NCBI GenBank assembly: GCA_030537675.1
Contig: JAUNVL010000006.1
Location: forward strand, 1 to 60,447
Direction of reading: 5' to 3'
DNA: 60,447 nucleotides
DNA from: Propionibacteriaceae bacterium
GTDB lineage: Bacteria > Actinomycetota > Actinomycetes > Propionibacteriales > Propionibacteriaceae
Part shown: positions 7,252 through 16,000 of the stretch, piece after piece
Numbering within the stretch: position 1 is the first letter of the stretch
How the letters are laid out: each line of letters begins with the position of its first letter
Notes under the pieces: generated by a model
The model's input: only the letters and a program-made list of their open reading frames with translations
Database searches by the model: none
Told to the model about the DNA's origin: nothing
Program-made: the position numbers and the translations under genes

Positions 7252-8400
7252 GTGAGGGTGTTCCTGTTCTTCGCGGCCTGCTCGTATGCAGCCAGACTCG
7301 TCACGGTGCTGGTGGGTGTCGCGGGGTGGATCAGGAGGGCGGCGGCGCGTAGCGCTGCCTGTCCGGGTGGGATACGTTCCTTGCGGCGATGCGGCCGCCC
7401 TGGAGGTGCTGAGGCCATCGCGATCCGCTCCAGGGCGGTGACGTGGCCGGTGTCGCGGATCGTGACTCCCAGTCCCGGCTCGGCAACCTTGTGGCGGGCA
7501 ACAACCACTCCGCTGGGCGTGGAGATGTTAATGACCTTCACGCCTAGTCGTTGCTCGACGATGACTTTGGCTGCGGCCAGCTCGGGTGGGACGGTGTAGC
7601 GGTTCCCTCGCCAGTCGATCAGTGCCTGCCGGGTGGCGGTGCGTTCTTCGGAGACCGTCACTGGGAACACCGTCGGCGGCAATGGTCGCAGCCGCTCGGC
7701 GGTGAACATGACGGCTGCGGTAGTGGAGCCGTGGGTGTCCTCGCGGCGCCGGTCGTCCTGTCTGGTGGCGAACGCGGTGAGACTGGTCTGGGCTGCCTCG
7801 GCTGTCATGTCGTCGGCCAGGTTGCGCCACCAGCGCTGCGCGGCGGTGTGGTTGTTCTTCTCCACCACCCCTTTCCGGTTCCCGGAGCGGGGACGGCAAG
7901 CAGCGACGGTGACGCCGTGGTGTTTCGCGAAGGCGGCGAACATCGGTGTCAGGTCACTACTGTCGGCCTTGACGACCGTAGACATCCGATCGAAGCGCCA
8001 AACCCTGCTCACCCCGCCCAGCAGCCCAAGCAGGGTGGTGAGTGCTGCCAGCAGGTGGGGCAGGTCCATCGAGGGGGAGATCACGGCCCGCCAGACCCCA
8101 GAATGGGCAAGAGAGCCGACGAGCACGTAGGCCCGCTTCGTGGGGAATCCCCATCCCGGTGGTGCGTCGGGAAGCTCGACCCAGTCGAACTGGGTTTCCT
8201 CCCCAGGAGGATGGGCGATGACAGCGTTGGCCCGTTTCGTGACGTGGGCGCAGGCCACAGGCCGGCCGCAGCCCCCGGAGACGGATCTGGCGGGTCAGGG
8301 TCTGATACGACGACCCGAATCTTAGCCCGGTGAGTTCATCGAAGAGGGTCAGCGCCCATAGATGGGGGTCCTCGACGAGGCGGGTCCTCATTGGCCGCAA
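7248..8400 (-). mobile_element. istA: IS21-family istA transposase, truncated and frameshifted
   Basis: The main frame (7248-8258) carries the rve/DDE core: GEETQFDWVELPDAPPGW with the first Asp, VWRFDRMSTVVKADS with the second Asp region, and GNRKGVVEKNNHTAAQRWW with the Glu. A C-terminal beta-barrel (WRGNRYTVPPELA) follows. A preceding segment, GSSYQTLTRQIRLRGLRPAC at 8400-8258, is in another frame, so there is a frameshift near 8258. The N-terminal HTH is missing; the element ends abruptly next to the ABC permease gene. Confidence 0.85.
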
Positions 8401-8429
8401 AGAACCTGGGGCGCTTCAACCCGAGTAAG

Positions 8430-10805
8430 TCATTCTTGGTTGCGGGGTGGTATTTGTTGCCAAATGAGGGTGGCAAGTAGCGTCACGAGGATACCGGCGG
8501 CGAAGGGAAGCATCCAGATCTCTCCGTATCCACCGGGTTGTGGGAGGGCTGAAATTCGGATGCTGAGCAAGGTGAGTGCGGCGGCGAGCAGGAAGGCTGC
8601 ACAGGTGGGACCGAACAGGCCGAGGAGGAGGTGTCTCCGGTGTTCCACGGAGGTGTGAAGATCGAGGAGGATGCGGCGAGTGCGAGCGTGGGCTGCGCTG
8701 ATTGTTGCGGCGGCAATCAGGAGTATGACTACTGCGACGGAAGCGGCGCCGATGGCGGCGGTGCGGCCGGAGGCTCGCATGAGTGTGTAGTAGACAAACG
8801 GTGTTCCTTCGGCTGTTTGTGCTGCGCCAGCCGCCACTGATACAGCCGACCTGACCTGAGCCTGGGCCTCGGGAGCGAGGGTGGAGAAGTCGAGCATGAT
8901 GAGCATCCCAAACCCCGACGGCATCAGTCCGAGTTCATCGGCTAGTGGTGAGTTGGTGGGGATGACCATGCCGGGCAAGTTGCCACCCAACTCGTCAGCT
9001 CCTTCGGCGGACAGGTCGGGCAAAGTGGTCACGACGCTACCCCCGCTCCCGTCGGGCGTGAAGCGGATCAATCCTGCATAGTTGTTCTCAATAAGCCCTG
9101 GATCAGCCGAGACCGACTGAGCCGTAGCGGACAAGCCGACGATGTTGATCGGCGATGCGGTGTCTTGAGGCCAGCAGTGATCCGGAAGCTCGTCAAGGAT
9201 GTTGGTGGGTTGTTGAGTGTGACATCGGGTCAGCGTTGGCGAGGTCACTCTCACTTGACCGAGGGAACCTTCTTGTGGCAGGGATAGCTTCATCACCTTT
9301 TGTCCACCGAGGCGCGTATAGTCTGCGGCGACTTGGTCGACCACGGTATCAGATATTTCATAGACCGCGTAAGACCCGGCGGGTTGCGGGGCTGCCGACA
9401 TGGACTCTTGGACGTCTACGTTGTGGAGCGTGAAGCCGGCATACCAGCCGCCACCCACGGCGGCCGCAATAGCGAAGCCTGACGCCAGATATTGACCTAC
9501 CCCGATGTGTCGCACCACAGCGGCGGTGGCTGGTCTCAGCCGCCTGCGGACCAACAACCCCAGTCCCATTGGGAGTGCTGCGCTGATCATCGCTGCTCCC
9601 CACGGTGCGAGGAGCACAAACTCTTGACGCGGTGGAATGATCGCGCTTCGGCTAGCCGCTGCCACCCCAATCAGCGCTGCACCTACTGCGGTGATAGCCA
9701 GGGCCCAGCGATCCCACCTGACAAAGGAGAATCCCGCAACACCGACCCGGGCGCTGAGAGCGGCGGAGCATCGGACACCTTCACCCATGAACCGGCATGC
9801 AACCGCCGCACCCACGGTGCCCAGTAGCGTGAGCCACGGTGACGCCTTGACCCAGATCCACTGCTGACCAATCAGTGCCGACACCGGCTCGCGTAACACC
9901 CACAACCCAGCAAACGCCGTCGCGGCACCCAGCAGCGACCCCACCGCCAAACATATCCCAGCCGACAGACCAACCACCACCCAGCTGATTCGTGGTGATA
10001 TTCCTGCGTATACCAATGCCTCCCGGAGGGACCGGCGTGCCGTGACAGTCACCACCAACACCACGCCGATCAGCAGGAGCCCAACGCCGCCCAACGAGGA
10101 ACTCAATGCTGTTAACCCAGTCACCTGAGGCGGAAGATTGGCAGCCATGTCCTCGACTAGCGCAGCTGTCGACCGGTAGGTGATGGTCCTTTCAACCATG
10201 AATGATTCCAGCTCGGGAAAATTGATGAAACCTGTGTCGCTGACCCACGCAGTGGCCGTCATAGTGAGGGTGCCGGGATCCGTCACGAGAGCACCGACCC
10301 TGTCCGCGGTTGCCGGATCAACCAAAATCCCAGAAACTGTCAGCACCTCACCGGGATCACCCAGCATCACCGTGTCGCCGATCCCAACCTCTAGAGCATC
10401 AGCCAATGCGATAAAGAGTGCCGTTTGCCCCTCGGCGGGTCTTTCTCCATCGGTCAACACCCCCCAGGGGACACCAGGATCAGCCATTACATGAACCGGC
10501 GCCTCGACCCGATGCGTGGGGGTGAACACGGCTGCCCGAAACACGCCGAAGGTGTCCACGTCCTTGAGCCCCGACAGCGCCGCAACAGCATCTTTAGTGG
10601 CGGCCTGCGCAACATAGCTTCGGCCAGCGTGATCGGCCATCACCGAAGACTCCAAAGCCAACTCCGCAGAACTATGAATGGTCTGCAGACCAAATATCAC
10701 CGCCGCGACTGCGGCAGCCACCACGACCAGCACCACGGATCGGGCACGATCCCGCAGCGTCAACCTGCAAGCCAAACCAATCGGAGAGTTCAAGTGCTGG
10801 GACAC
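8430..10805 (-). CDS. FtsX/MacB-like ABC transporter permease
   Basis: This 791-residue membrane protein has duplicated FtsX architecture. It shows TM1 at about 23-42, an exported domain at about 45-230, and a TM block at about 235-465. A second exported domain at about 470-690 contains two cysteines (LTRCHTQQ, PDHCWPQD), and three TMs form the end (about 690-785). The start overlaps the 3' end of the ATPase gene by 16 bases. MacB-type complexes act mechanically on periplasmic or cell-surface substrates rather than as ordinary importers. Together with the small secreted protein encoded first in the operon, a role in export of, or protection against, that protein is plausible. The gene abuts an IS21 remnant but appears intact. 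Confidence 0.85.
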   Translation of the reverse strand: MSQHLNSPIGLACRLTLRDRARSVVLVVVAAAVAAVIFGLQTIHSSAELALESSVMADHAGRSYVAQAATKDAVAALSGLKDVDTFGVFRAAVFTPTHRVEAPVHVMADPGVPWGVLTDGERPAEGQTALFIALADALEVGIGDTVMLGDPGEVLTVSGILVDPATADRVGALVTDPGTLTMTATAWVSDTGFINFPELESFMVERTITYRSTAALVEDMAANLPPQVTGLTALSSSLGGVGLLLIGVVLVVTVTARRSLREALVYAGISPRISWVVVGLSAGICLAVGSLLGAATAFAGLWVLREPVSALIGQQWIWVKASPWLTLLGTVGAAVACRFMGEGVRCSAALSARVGVAGFSFVRWDRWALAITAVGAALIGVAAASRSAIIPPRQEFVLLAPWGAAMISAALPMGLGLLVRRRLRPATAAVVRHIGVGQYLASGFAIAAAVGGGWYAGFTLHNVDVQESMSAAPQPAGSYAVYEISDTVVDQVAADYTRLGGQKVMKLSLPQEGSLGQVRVTSPTLTRCHTQQPTNILDELPDHCWPQDTASPINIVGLSATAQSVSADPGLIENNYAGLIRFTPDGSGGSVVTTLPDLSAEGADELGGNLPGMVIPTNSPLADELGLMPSGFGMLIMLDFSTLAPEAQAQVRSAVSVAAGAAQTAEGTPFVYYTLMRASGRTAAIGAASVAVVILLIAAATISAAHARTRRILLDLHTSVEHRRHLLLGLFGPTCAAFLLAAALTLLSIRISALPQPGGYGEIWMLPFAAGILVTLLATLIWQQIPPRNQE

Positions 10806-11464
10806 AAAGCTCCTTCACCCATCCGAAAACGACGCACAGCTTTCGCAGCGACACCAAGGTCATGGGTGGCGACCACCACCGCGACACCATGCTCACGCGC
10901 CAGCTGCGTCAACAGCTCAGCCACATGCCCCGTGTTCTCCGCATCCAAGGCACCAGTTGGCTCATCGGCCAACAACACGGTGCATCCAGCAAGCAAGGTG
11001 CGCGCGATAGCGACCCTCTGCTGTTCGCCCCCCGACAACGTCTCCGGCATCCGATCAGGGCTAATCCCATCCAAACCCACCTGCGCCAGAGCCTGGAGGA
11101 CATCATCGTCGCTGGGACTGCCAGGTCTGCGAGTCTCCCACGCTAGTCTCAGATTCTCCCCAACCGTCAAGAAGGGAACCAGGCGGTAATCCTGGTGGAT
11201 CAAACCGATACGCGCATCACCCGAAGACCGCCACGAGGGGCGCCCCACAGGCTGACCGTCGATGAGCACATCGCCTGCATCTGCGGGCAACACTCCCGCG
11301 ATCACCCGCAACAACGTGGTCTTGCCGCTGCCGCTGGGACCGGTCACTGCCACCGGGTAATCCTCCGCTGAGAAATCAAAATTGATACCGTTCAGCGGCG
11401 TCGTAGCCGAAAAACGAACAGTGAGGTCGCGGCCCAGCAGCCGCGGCGAGAAGACGTCAGACAC
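10790..11464 (-). CDS. ABC transporter ATP-binding protein (LolD/MacB-like)
   Basis: From GTG 11464 this gives 224 residues; a GTG-TCT-GA overlap with the preceding stop suggests coupled translation. An alternative ATG at 11494 with GGGGAG upstream gives 234 residues. All nucleotide-binding motifs are present: Walker A TGPSGSGKTTLL, Q-loop IHQDYRLVPF, signature LSGGEQQRVAIART, Walker B VLLADEPTGALD, and H-loop VATHDLG. It powers the FtsX-like permease encoded immediately downstream. The gene trio (secreted small protein, ATPase, permease) is laid out as in lactococcin 972-type bacteriocin systems, although the small protein does not look like lactococcin 972 itself. Confidence 0.9.
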   Translation of the reverse strand: MSDVFSPRLLGRDLTVRFSATTPLNGINFDFSAEDYPVAVTGPSGSGKTTLLRVIAGVLPADAGDVLIDGQPVGRPSWRSSGDARIGLIHQDYRLVPFLTVGENLRLAWETRRPGSPSDDDVLQALAQVGLDGISPDRMPETLSGGEQQRVAIARTLLAGCTVLLADEPTGALDAENTGHVAELLTQLAREHGVAVVVATHDLGVAAKAVRRFRMGEGALCPST

Positions 11465-11804
11465 CCTTAATTTCTGTCCGTGCCGAAGAACCATAAATGG
11501 AGTCTCCCCACCCTGAGTAGTAATACTTGTTGAGGGACGTGAACCACGAGGTGTACAGGGCGGTAGGAACCAAATTGCGGTCCAAAACTCCGCGCGCCTT
11601 CGAGTCCCCCTGAAGGCTACTGCAAGATGCCCGGACCCTGTACAAGTCGGGAAGATTATTTCTCACTTGATGCTGCCGAATGGCCGAGCAGTTGCCCCCA
11701 ATGGCACTAGCGGTGGGGGCTTGGGCAACCAGAATCGTCCCTCCCACCAGCGCCGCGCTCAGTGCTAAAGCCTTGGCTTTTGATATAAACGGATGAGAGA
11801 ACAT
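11457..11804 (-). CDS. Small secreted two-cysteine protein, bacteriocin-like candidate
   Basis: This 115-residue protein starts at ATG 11804 with AAGGAG at 11811-11816. A clear Sec signal peptide (KAKALALSAALVGGTILVAQ, cleavage near ASA-IGG at about 34) leaves a mature protein of about 80 residues. The mature part has two cysteines (GGNCSAIR, RASCSSLQ) that could form one disulphide, and an aromatic, Gly/Ser/Tyr-rich C-terminal half (TSWFTSLNKYYYSGWGDSIY). It is the first gene of an operon with an overlapping ABC ATPase and FtsX-like permease. No known family is recognised. Candidates are a secreted antimicrobial or signalling protein with a dedicated ABC system. Confidence 0.75.
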   Translation of the reverse strand: MFSHPFISKAKALALSAALVGGTILVAQAPTASAIGGNCSAIRQHQVRNNLPDLYRVRASCSSLQGDSKARGVLDRNLVPTALYTSWFTSLNKYYYSGWGDSIYGSSARTEIKGV

Positions 11805-11948
11805 TCCAAACTCCTTCGATTGGGTTGCGTGTCAGACAAAATTAACAGGGAAGGATTCCAAGGTCAGCATGTGGCAAGTAGTATCACCGATCCGCTGAGA
11901 AGCGTCACCCCATGGTGATGTGATGTCGCCAATTGGTGAACCGACCCA

Positions 11949-12085
11949 CAGTGCCTCGACGACGAGACGTACCGGCGGCGCATCCTCACCCGGCTCAACG
12001 GCACCGAGAGCTGCCACTCCTCTCCCGAGCTGTCTTCCGCAGCCAGCGCGGGCAACTACGCCATCGCTACCACGAACTCGGCTGA
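11949..12085 (+). mobile_element. Tn3-family tnpA C-terminal scrap, frameshifted
   Basis: One frame reads DDETYRRRILTRLNGTESCH, a near match to the conserved YRRRILTQLNRGEGRH segment of Tn3-type TnpA. The next conserved block continues one frame over as LSRAVFRSQRGQLRHRYHE (usual form HALARAVFHGRRGELRQRY). About 45 residues of a roughly 1,000-residue transposase remain. No terminal inverted repeat was recognised. Confidence 0.7.
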
Positions 12086-12108
12086 ACCGCGCCGGCATGT
12101 CCGGAGAG

Positions 12109-12258
12109 TCACGTGTTTGACACCTCAGCGGGTTGCTGAGTCTGGGTTTTATCGTAGTAGAGGGCTTCGAGTTCGGCGGGCGGCATGTCTCCGCAGTACT
12201 CGTAGAGCCGGCGGTAGTTGTACCAGTCAGCCCACTCGGCAGTTGCGTACTCGACGTC
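12109..12258 (-). mobile_element. IS3-family transposase 3' end (minus strand)
   Basis: The minus strand reads DDVEYATAEWADWYNYRRLY, EYCGDMPPAELEALYYDKTQ and a short tail to a stop at 12109. This is the typical C terminus of an IS3-family OrfB integrase. Similarity ends near 12258, where a different IS3 fragment begins on the other strand, so the two 3' ends diverge from one junction. Confidence 0.8.
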
Positions 12259-12443
12259 GTCGGATGCAGATCGAGCTGCTGAACCGCCGGAAATGGAAGA
12301 CTCGGGTGGAATTGGCCAACGCAATTTTTGAGTACATCGAGATCTTCCACAACCGTCAACGACGCCACTCCGCCCTGGGCTACCGTTCCCCGATTGAGTA
12401 CGAGAGACTCAACGAACAAGAACAGCTCCCCGCTGCCAGTTAG
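12255..12443 (+). mobile_element. IS3-family transposase 3' end (plus strand)
   Basis: The plus strand reads MQIELLNRRKWKTRVELANA, IFEYIEIFHNRQRRHSALGY, RSPIEYERL and ends at a stop at 12443. This is the C terminus of an IS3-family OrfB of a different subgroup from the minus-strand fragment at 12109-12258. The two join back to back, consistent with successive insertions followed by deletion. Confidence 0.8.
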
Positions 12444-12512
12444 CCACCACGACTGGAACCCAACTGGTGGGGCAGGTCACACTGTCACCTGATCGTGCAG
12501 CAGACCCACCAT

Positions 12513-13010
12513 TCACTCAGGATCGGTCCCTAACAGCTTTTTTATGGTCGCTTTCGCTGCACTCAAAGACATATGCGGGGTCACGGATTCAAGCAAATGC
12601 AATTGAAACGTATGAACTTCAAGAACCCGAGGTGGCGCGTTTGTTTGCACTTCGTCGACCTCGAGAGCTACGTCTACTGCCCGGCAGGCTGCGCGCCAAG
12701 CACCATCCTTATCACCCTCTACTGCAGCGATTGCTTCCAACACGACTCCGTCGATCGCATCCACGTCCAGACTATCCCTGATGGTCGGTGATATGACGCA
12801 AGGTTCACCAGACTTGTCGGTTTCAAGGCAATGCCAACACTCCGTCAAGATCTCGAGGAACCTTTTATCTGCATGGGGCGAACTCCGTATGGCGTGCTCA
12901 GCGAATCCAATGGCGGCGGCCGCTCTTAGAGTACTAGGCAGGCAATTCAAGCTAGTCGCAATCTGCCTAGCAGCGCCACGTCGAAATCTTTCATCTGGTG
13001 GATGTCGCAC
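12513..13010 (-). CDS. Candidate immunity protein of the RHS toxin
   Basis: The chosen start is GTG 13010, 5 bases after the RHS stop (13018-13016), giving 165 residues; a start at 13103 would overlap the RHS tail by 88 bases. The protein looks mainly helical and has an acidic middle (DSLDVDAIDGVVLEAIAAVE, then DVALEVDEVQ). It has three cysteines and no signal peptide or membrane segment, so it should be cytoplasmic. No family is recognised. A small acidic cytoplasmic protein directly after a large toxin with a basic C-terminal tip is the usual arrangement for polymorphic-toxin immunity genes. Confidence 0.6.
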   Translation of the reverse strand: MRHPPDERFRRGAARQIATSLNCLPSTLRAAAAIGFAEHAIRSSPHADKRFLEILTECWHCLETDKSGEPCVISPTIRDSLDVDAIDGVVLEAIAAVEGDKDGAWRAACRAVDVALEVDEVQTNAPPRVLEVHTFQLHLLESVTPHMSLSAAKATIKKLLGTDPE

Positions 13011-13015
13011 TTGAT

Positions 13016-16000
13016 TCACCGACGCCTTGGAGTCTTCTTGGGCCCCTCCCAAGGACGGTGCCATTTGATACCGGGGCGACGGTGATGGTGCAGAACCTGC
13101 CAAGCTTTTTGACCAGGAAATTTGTGTGAATGGAGACCAAATACTCGTCGACCTCTATATGTGAGGTCTGTTCCTCTGGCGCTTCCTTTAGAAAATCGCA
13201 CGCCAAATTTGAATCGCGAGCTAAGCTTCCACCCGATTTTACTCGCCGCACTTCCCCACAGTAGGCCAGACGCCCCGCCAATTGCCGTCGCCCTCAACGC
13301 TCCCCGCCACTTCCACCGACTGGAACCAGCATGGGCGGCTGCGTATGTACCCAGCCCCGCCGCCGCTCCCACTGCAACTCCACATACGATCGAGGCACCG
13401 CAAGCGAGTGCTCCAACAACGGCCCCTGCAATGACGACACCCTTGAACACTTTTCTCCAGCGGCTCTCTTGACCGGTGGTGTCTTGTTTGTTGATGGGGT
13501 CGTTGGGGTAGGTGTAGGTGGTTTCGTTGCCGCCGTGGATGGGGTCGGGGCTGGTGAATAGTCCGGTGGTGGGGTTGTAGAGGCGGGCTCCCATGAGGGT
13601 GATGCCGATGCCTGTGGTGGTGCGTTGGTGTGCGCCGAGCCAGCCGTAGCCGTTACCTGCGGCGCCGCTGATGCCGGTGGGGGCAAGTGTGGTGGGGTGG
13701 CCGTATTCGGTGTATCTGGTCCAGGAATCCAGCCCGGTGGCTGTGTCGTTGGGGTTGGTGAGGGTGATGGTGGCGGCGATGTCGCCGCGGGGGGTGGTGA
13801 GTGCAAGTTCTCCTCGTGTGCCGAAGGTGTCGGTGATGATGGAGAGGCTGAGGTCGTCGGAGACGAGATCGCCGTAGACGGTGGTGGCTGTTTGCCCGTT
13901 TTTGGTGTGGGTGATCCAGCCGGGGTTGTCGGAATCGTCAACGTAGTGGTTGACGGTTTTCTCGGTGAGGGTTCCGGGGTTGGTGAGGGTGCCGCCGGTG
14001 TAGCTGGCCTGGGTGGTGCGTCGGCCGGAGGTGTCGAGGTCGTAGGTGGTGGAGTTGTTGCCTTGGCGGATCCGGCGTGCGGCATCACCGTCGAAGTACT
14101 CGAGGTAGATGTCGCCGTCGGTGGGGTTGGGGGCGTCGGCGGCGGGGATAGTGGTTTGTCGGCCGAGGGGGTCGTAGGTGTAGTCGCCTTGGCCTCCTGC
14201 CCCGGTGATGGGACGGTCGGCGATGTCGTAGCTGCGCGTCACGGTGGCGGTCACGACCGGATTAGTACATTGCCCACCCTCGGCGGTGGCGGCGGTGTGG
14301 GTGGTGCGGTTGCCGCGTTCGTCGAAGCTGTAGGTGCGTTTGCTGCAGACAATCTCGCTGTCGGGGTTGGGGGTGGAGAGGTCGGTTACGGTTGTGAGTC
14401 GGCCTGCTTTGTCGTAGCTGTAGTTCAGGTCTGCGTATTGGGCGTTGGCGCCGGTGAGTGCGGGGCCGTCGGGGTTGTATTCTTTGGTGATTTGTCCGGC
14501 GGCGTTGGCGCTGATGCTCCATGCCACCCATGGCACATCCTCTGTGACCTGTCCGGTGTCGGGGTTGGTGATCTGGCCGGAGTAGGACTGAGTGATTAGT
14601 TCCCCGGTGAGGTCATGGACGGAGTTGCGGGTGATTTCGCCCGGTAGTTTTTCCAGGGTGAGTTCGCCGTGGGCGTCGTAGGCGGCTGTGGCGGTGGTGG
14701 TGTAGCCGTTGACGGTGTTGGTGACTTCTGTGAGCAGTCCACGGGTTTCGGTGTTGCCTTGCGCGTCGGTCCCGTCCCACACCATCGTGGTTTCACCGTG
14801 GGGGGTGGTGATCTTGGAGATCTCACCGAGCTGGTTGTAGGTGGTGGTTGTCGTCTCGGCTGTGCCGCCGGTGGTGGTGGTGTAGGTGGTTTGGCGTCCC
14901 CAGGTGTCGTAGGTCATGGCGGTGGAGCCTCTGGCTGATGAGGTCTCTTTCACTTGGCCGGTCGTGTCGAAGTAGGTGGTTGTCACCGTTGGCTCAGAAA
15001 TGGAGTCAGGCAACCCGATCACCGTTGTGGACACCGTCTTGGGTCGACGCTTGTCATCGAGTGTGGTGGTGGTGGTACGCGTCGCCGAACCGGAAGTTTC
15101 GATCTGGGTAAGGGCTTGGCCGTCCCACTGGTAGTCGCTTGTGAGGGTGACCGGGACCGGACCTGTCGGGGGCTGGGTGGCTGGGGGTTGGGCGGCGGGT
15201 CCGACCTTGCAGAGGTAGCCCGCCCATGGTGCTTTGTTGCCGCATTGGGCGTCGCGTGGGTTGGGGCCGGCGGACCAGTACACCGTTTTGCGGGTCGCGG
15301 CGTCGGTGCCGGTGGAGCCGGGTTTGCGTTCCTCGACTGTGCGGCCCTTTTTGTCGTAGCGCACCTGCGAGATGAGATCAGGGATCTTGGTGCCGTCTTG
15401 GGCCGTTCCCATGTCGAGTGTGGTGGAGGTGGGCAAACCGAGGTCCCAACCAGTAATGGTGCCGTCCACGACGGGGGCGGTGTAGCCGCTCTTGGTGGTG
15501 GTCAACGTTTCAACAACCGTGCCATCGAGGCGCTTCGCGGTCACCGTAGCCGTGGTCGCCAGACCGTAAGGCCGCTGCGTTTGGGGGTTGATGCCGTTGT
15601 TGGGTGCACCTTGGTCGTAGTCGGTGTGGAGGTGGCGCCGCAGCATCTGTTCCTCGGTAGCTCCCGCAGGCAGGATCATTGCCGCCGGGGAGTACACGTC
15701 CGTCACTCTGGTCCCGGACGGCACCAAAACAGTCTTGCCGTCAGCTGTTGTGATGTCTGTGTTGTAGACGGTATTGGTCGCGGCGGCTGCGATGTCGGTG
15801 ATTTCTCCTGTCCGGATGGCGGCGGTGGCGCGGGTGTCCCAGGTGGAGATGATGTTGTCGGAGTCGTCGTAGATGTTGGCGCTCAGTTGCCATTGGCCGG
15901 CGCCGTAGCGGGCTTCGTGGATGGTGTAGCCGGCCTGGTCTGTGAGCCACACATCAGCCTTGCGCCATGCTGTGTCCCCCGCGGAAACAGGTGCCGTGGG

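Noticed and set aside
6706-7599. A 300-codon plus-strand frame read as one recombinase protein
   Set aside because: Only the first 133 or so residues resemble a recombinase; after about 7104 the sequence is the antisense of istB and istA.
11457-11804. Calling the small secreted protein a lactococcin 972 homologue
   Set aside because: The gene order is similar but the mature sequence lacks the pattern I know for that family; only the analogy is kept.
13625-14599. Long plus-strand frame of Gly/Val-rich sequence inside the RHS gene
   Set aside because: It is antisense to the RHS repeats; low-complexity composition comes from the repeat codons.
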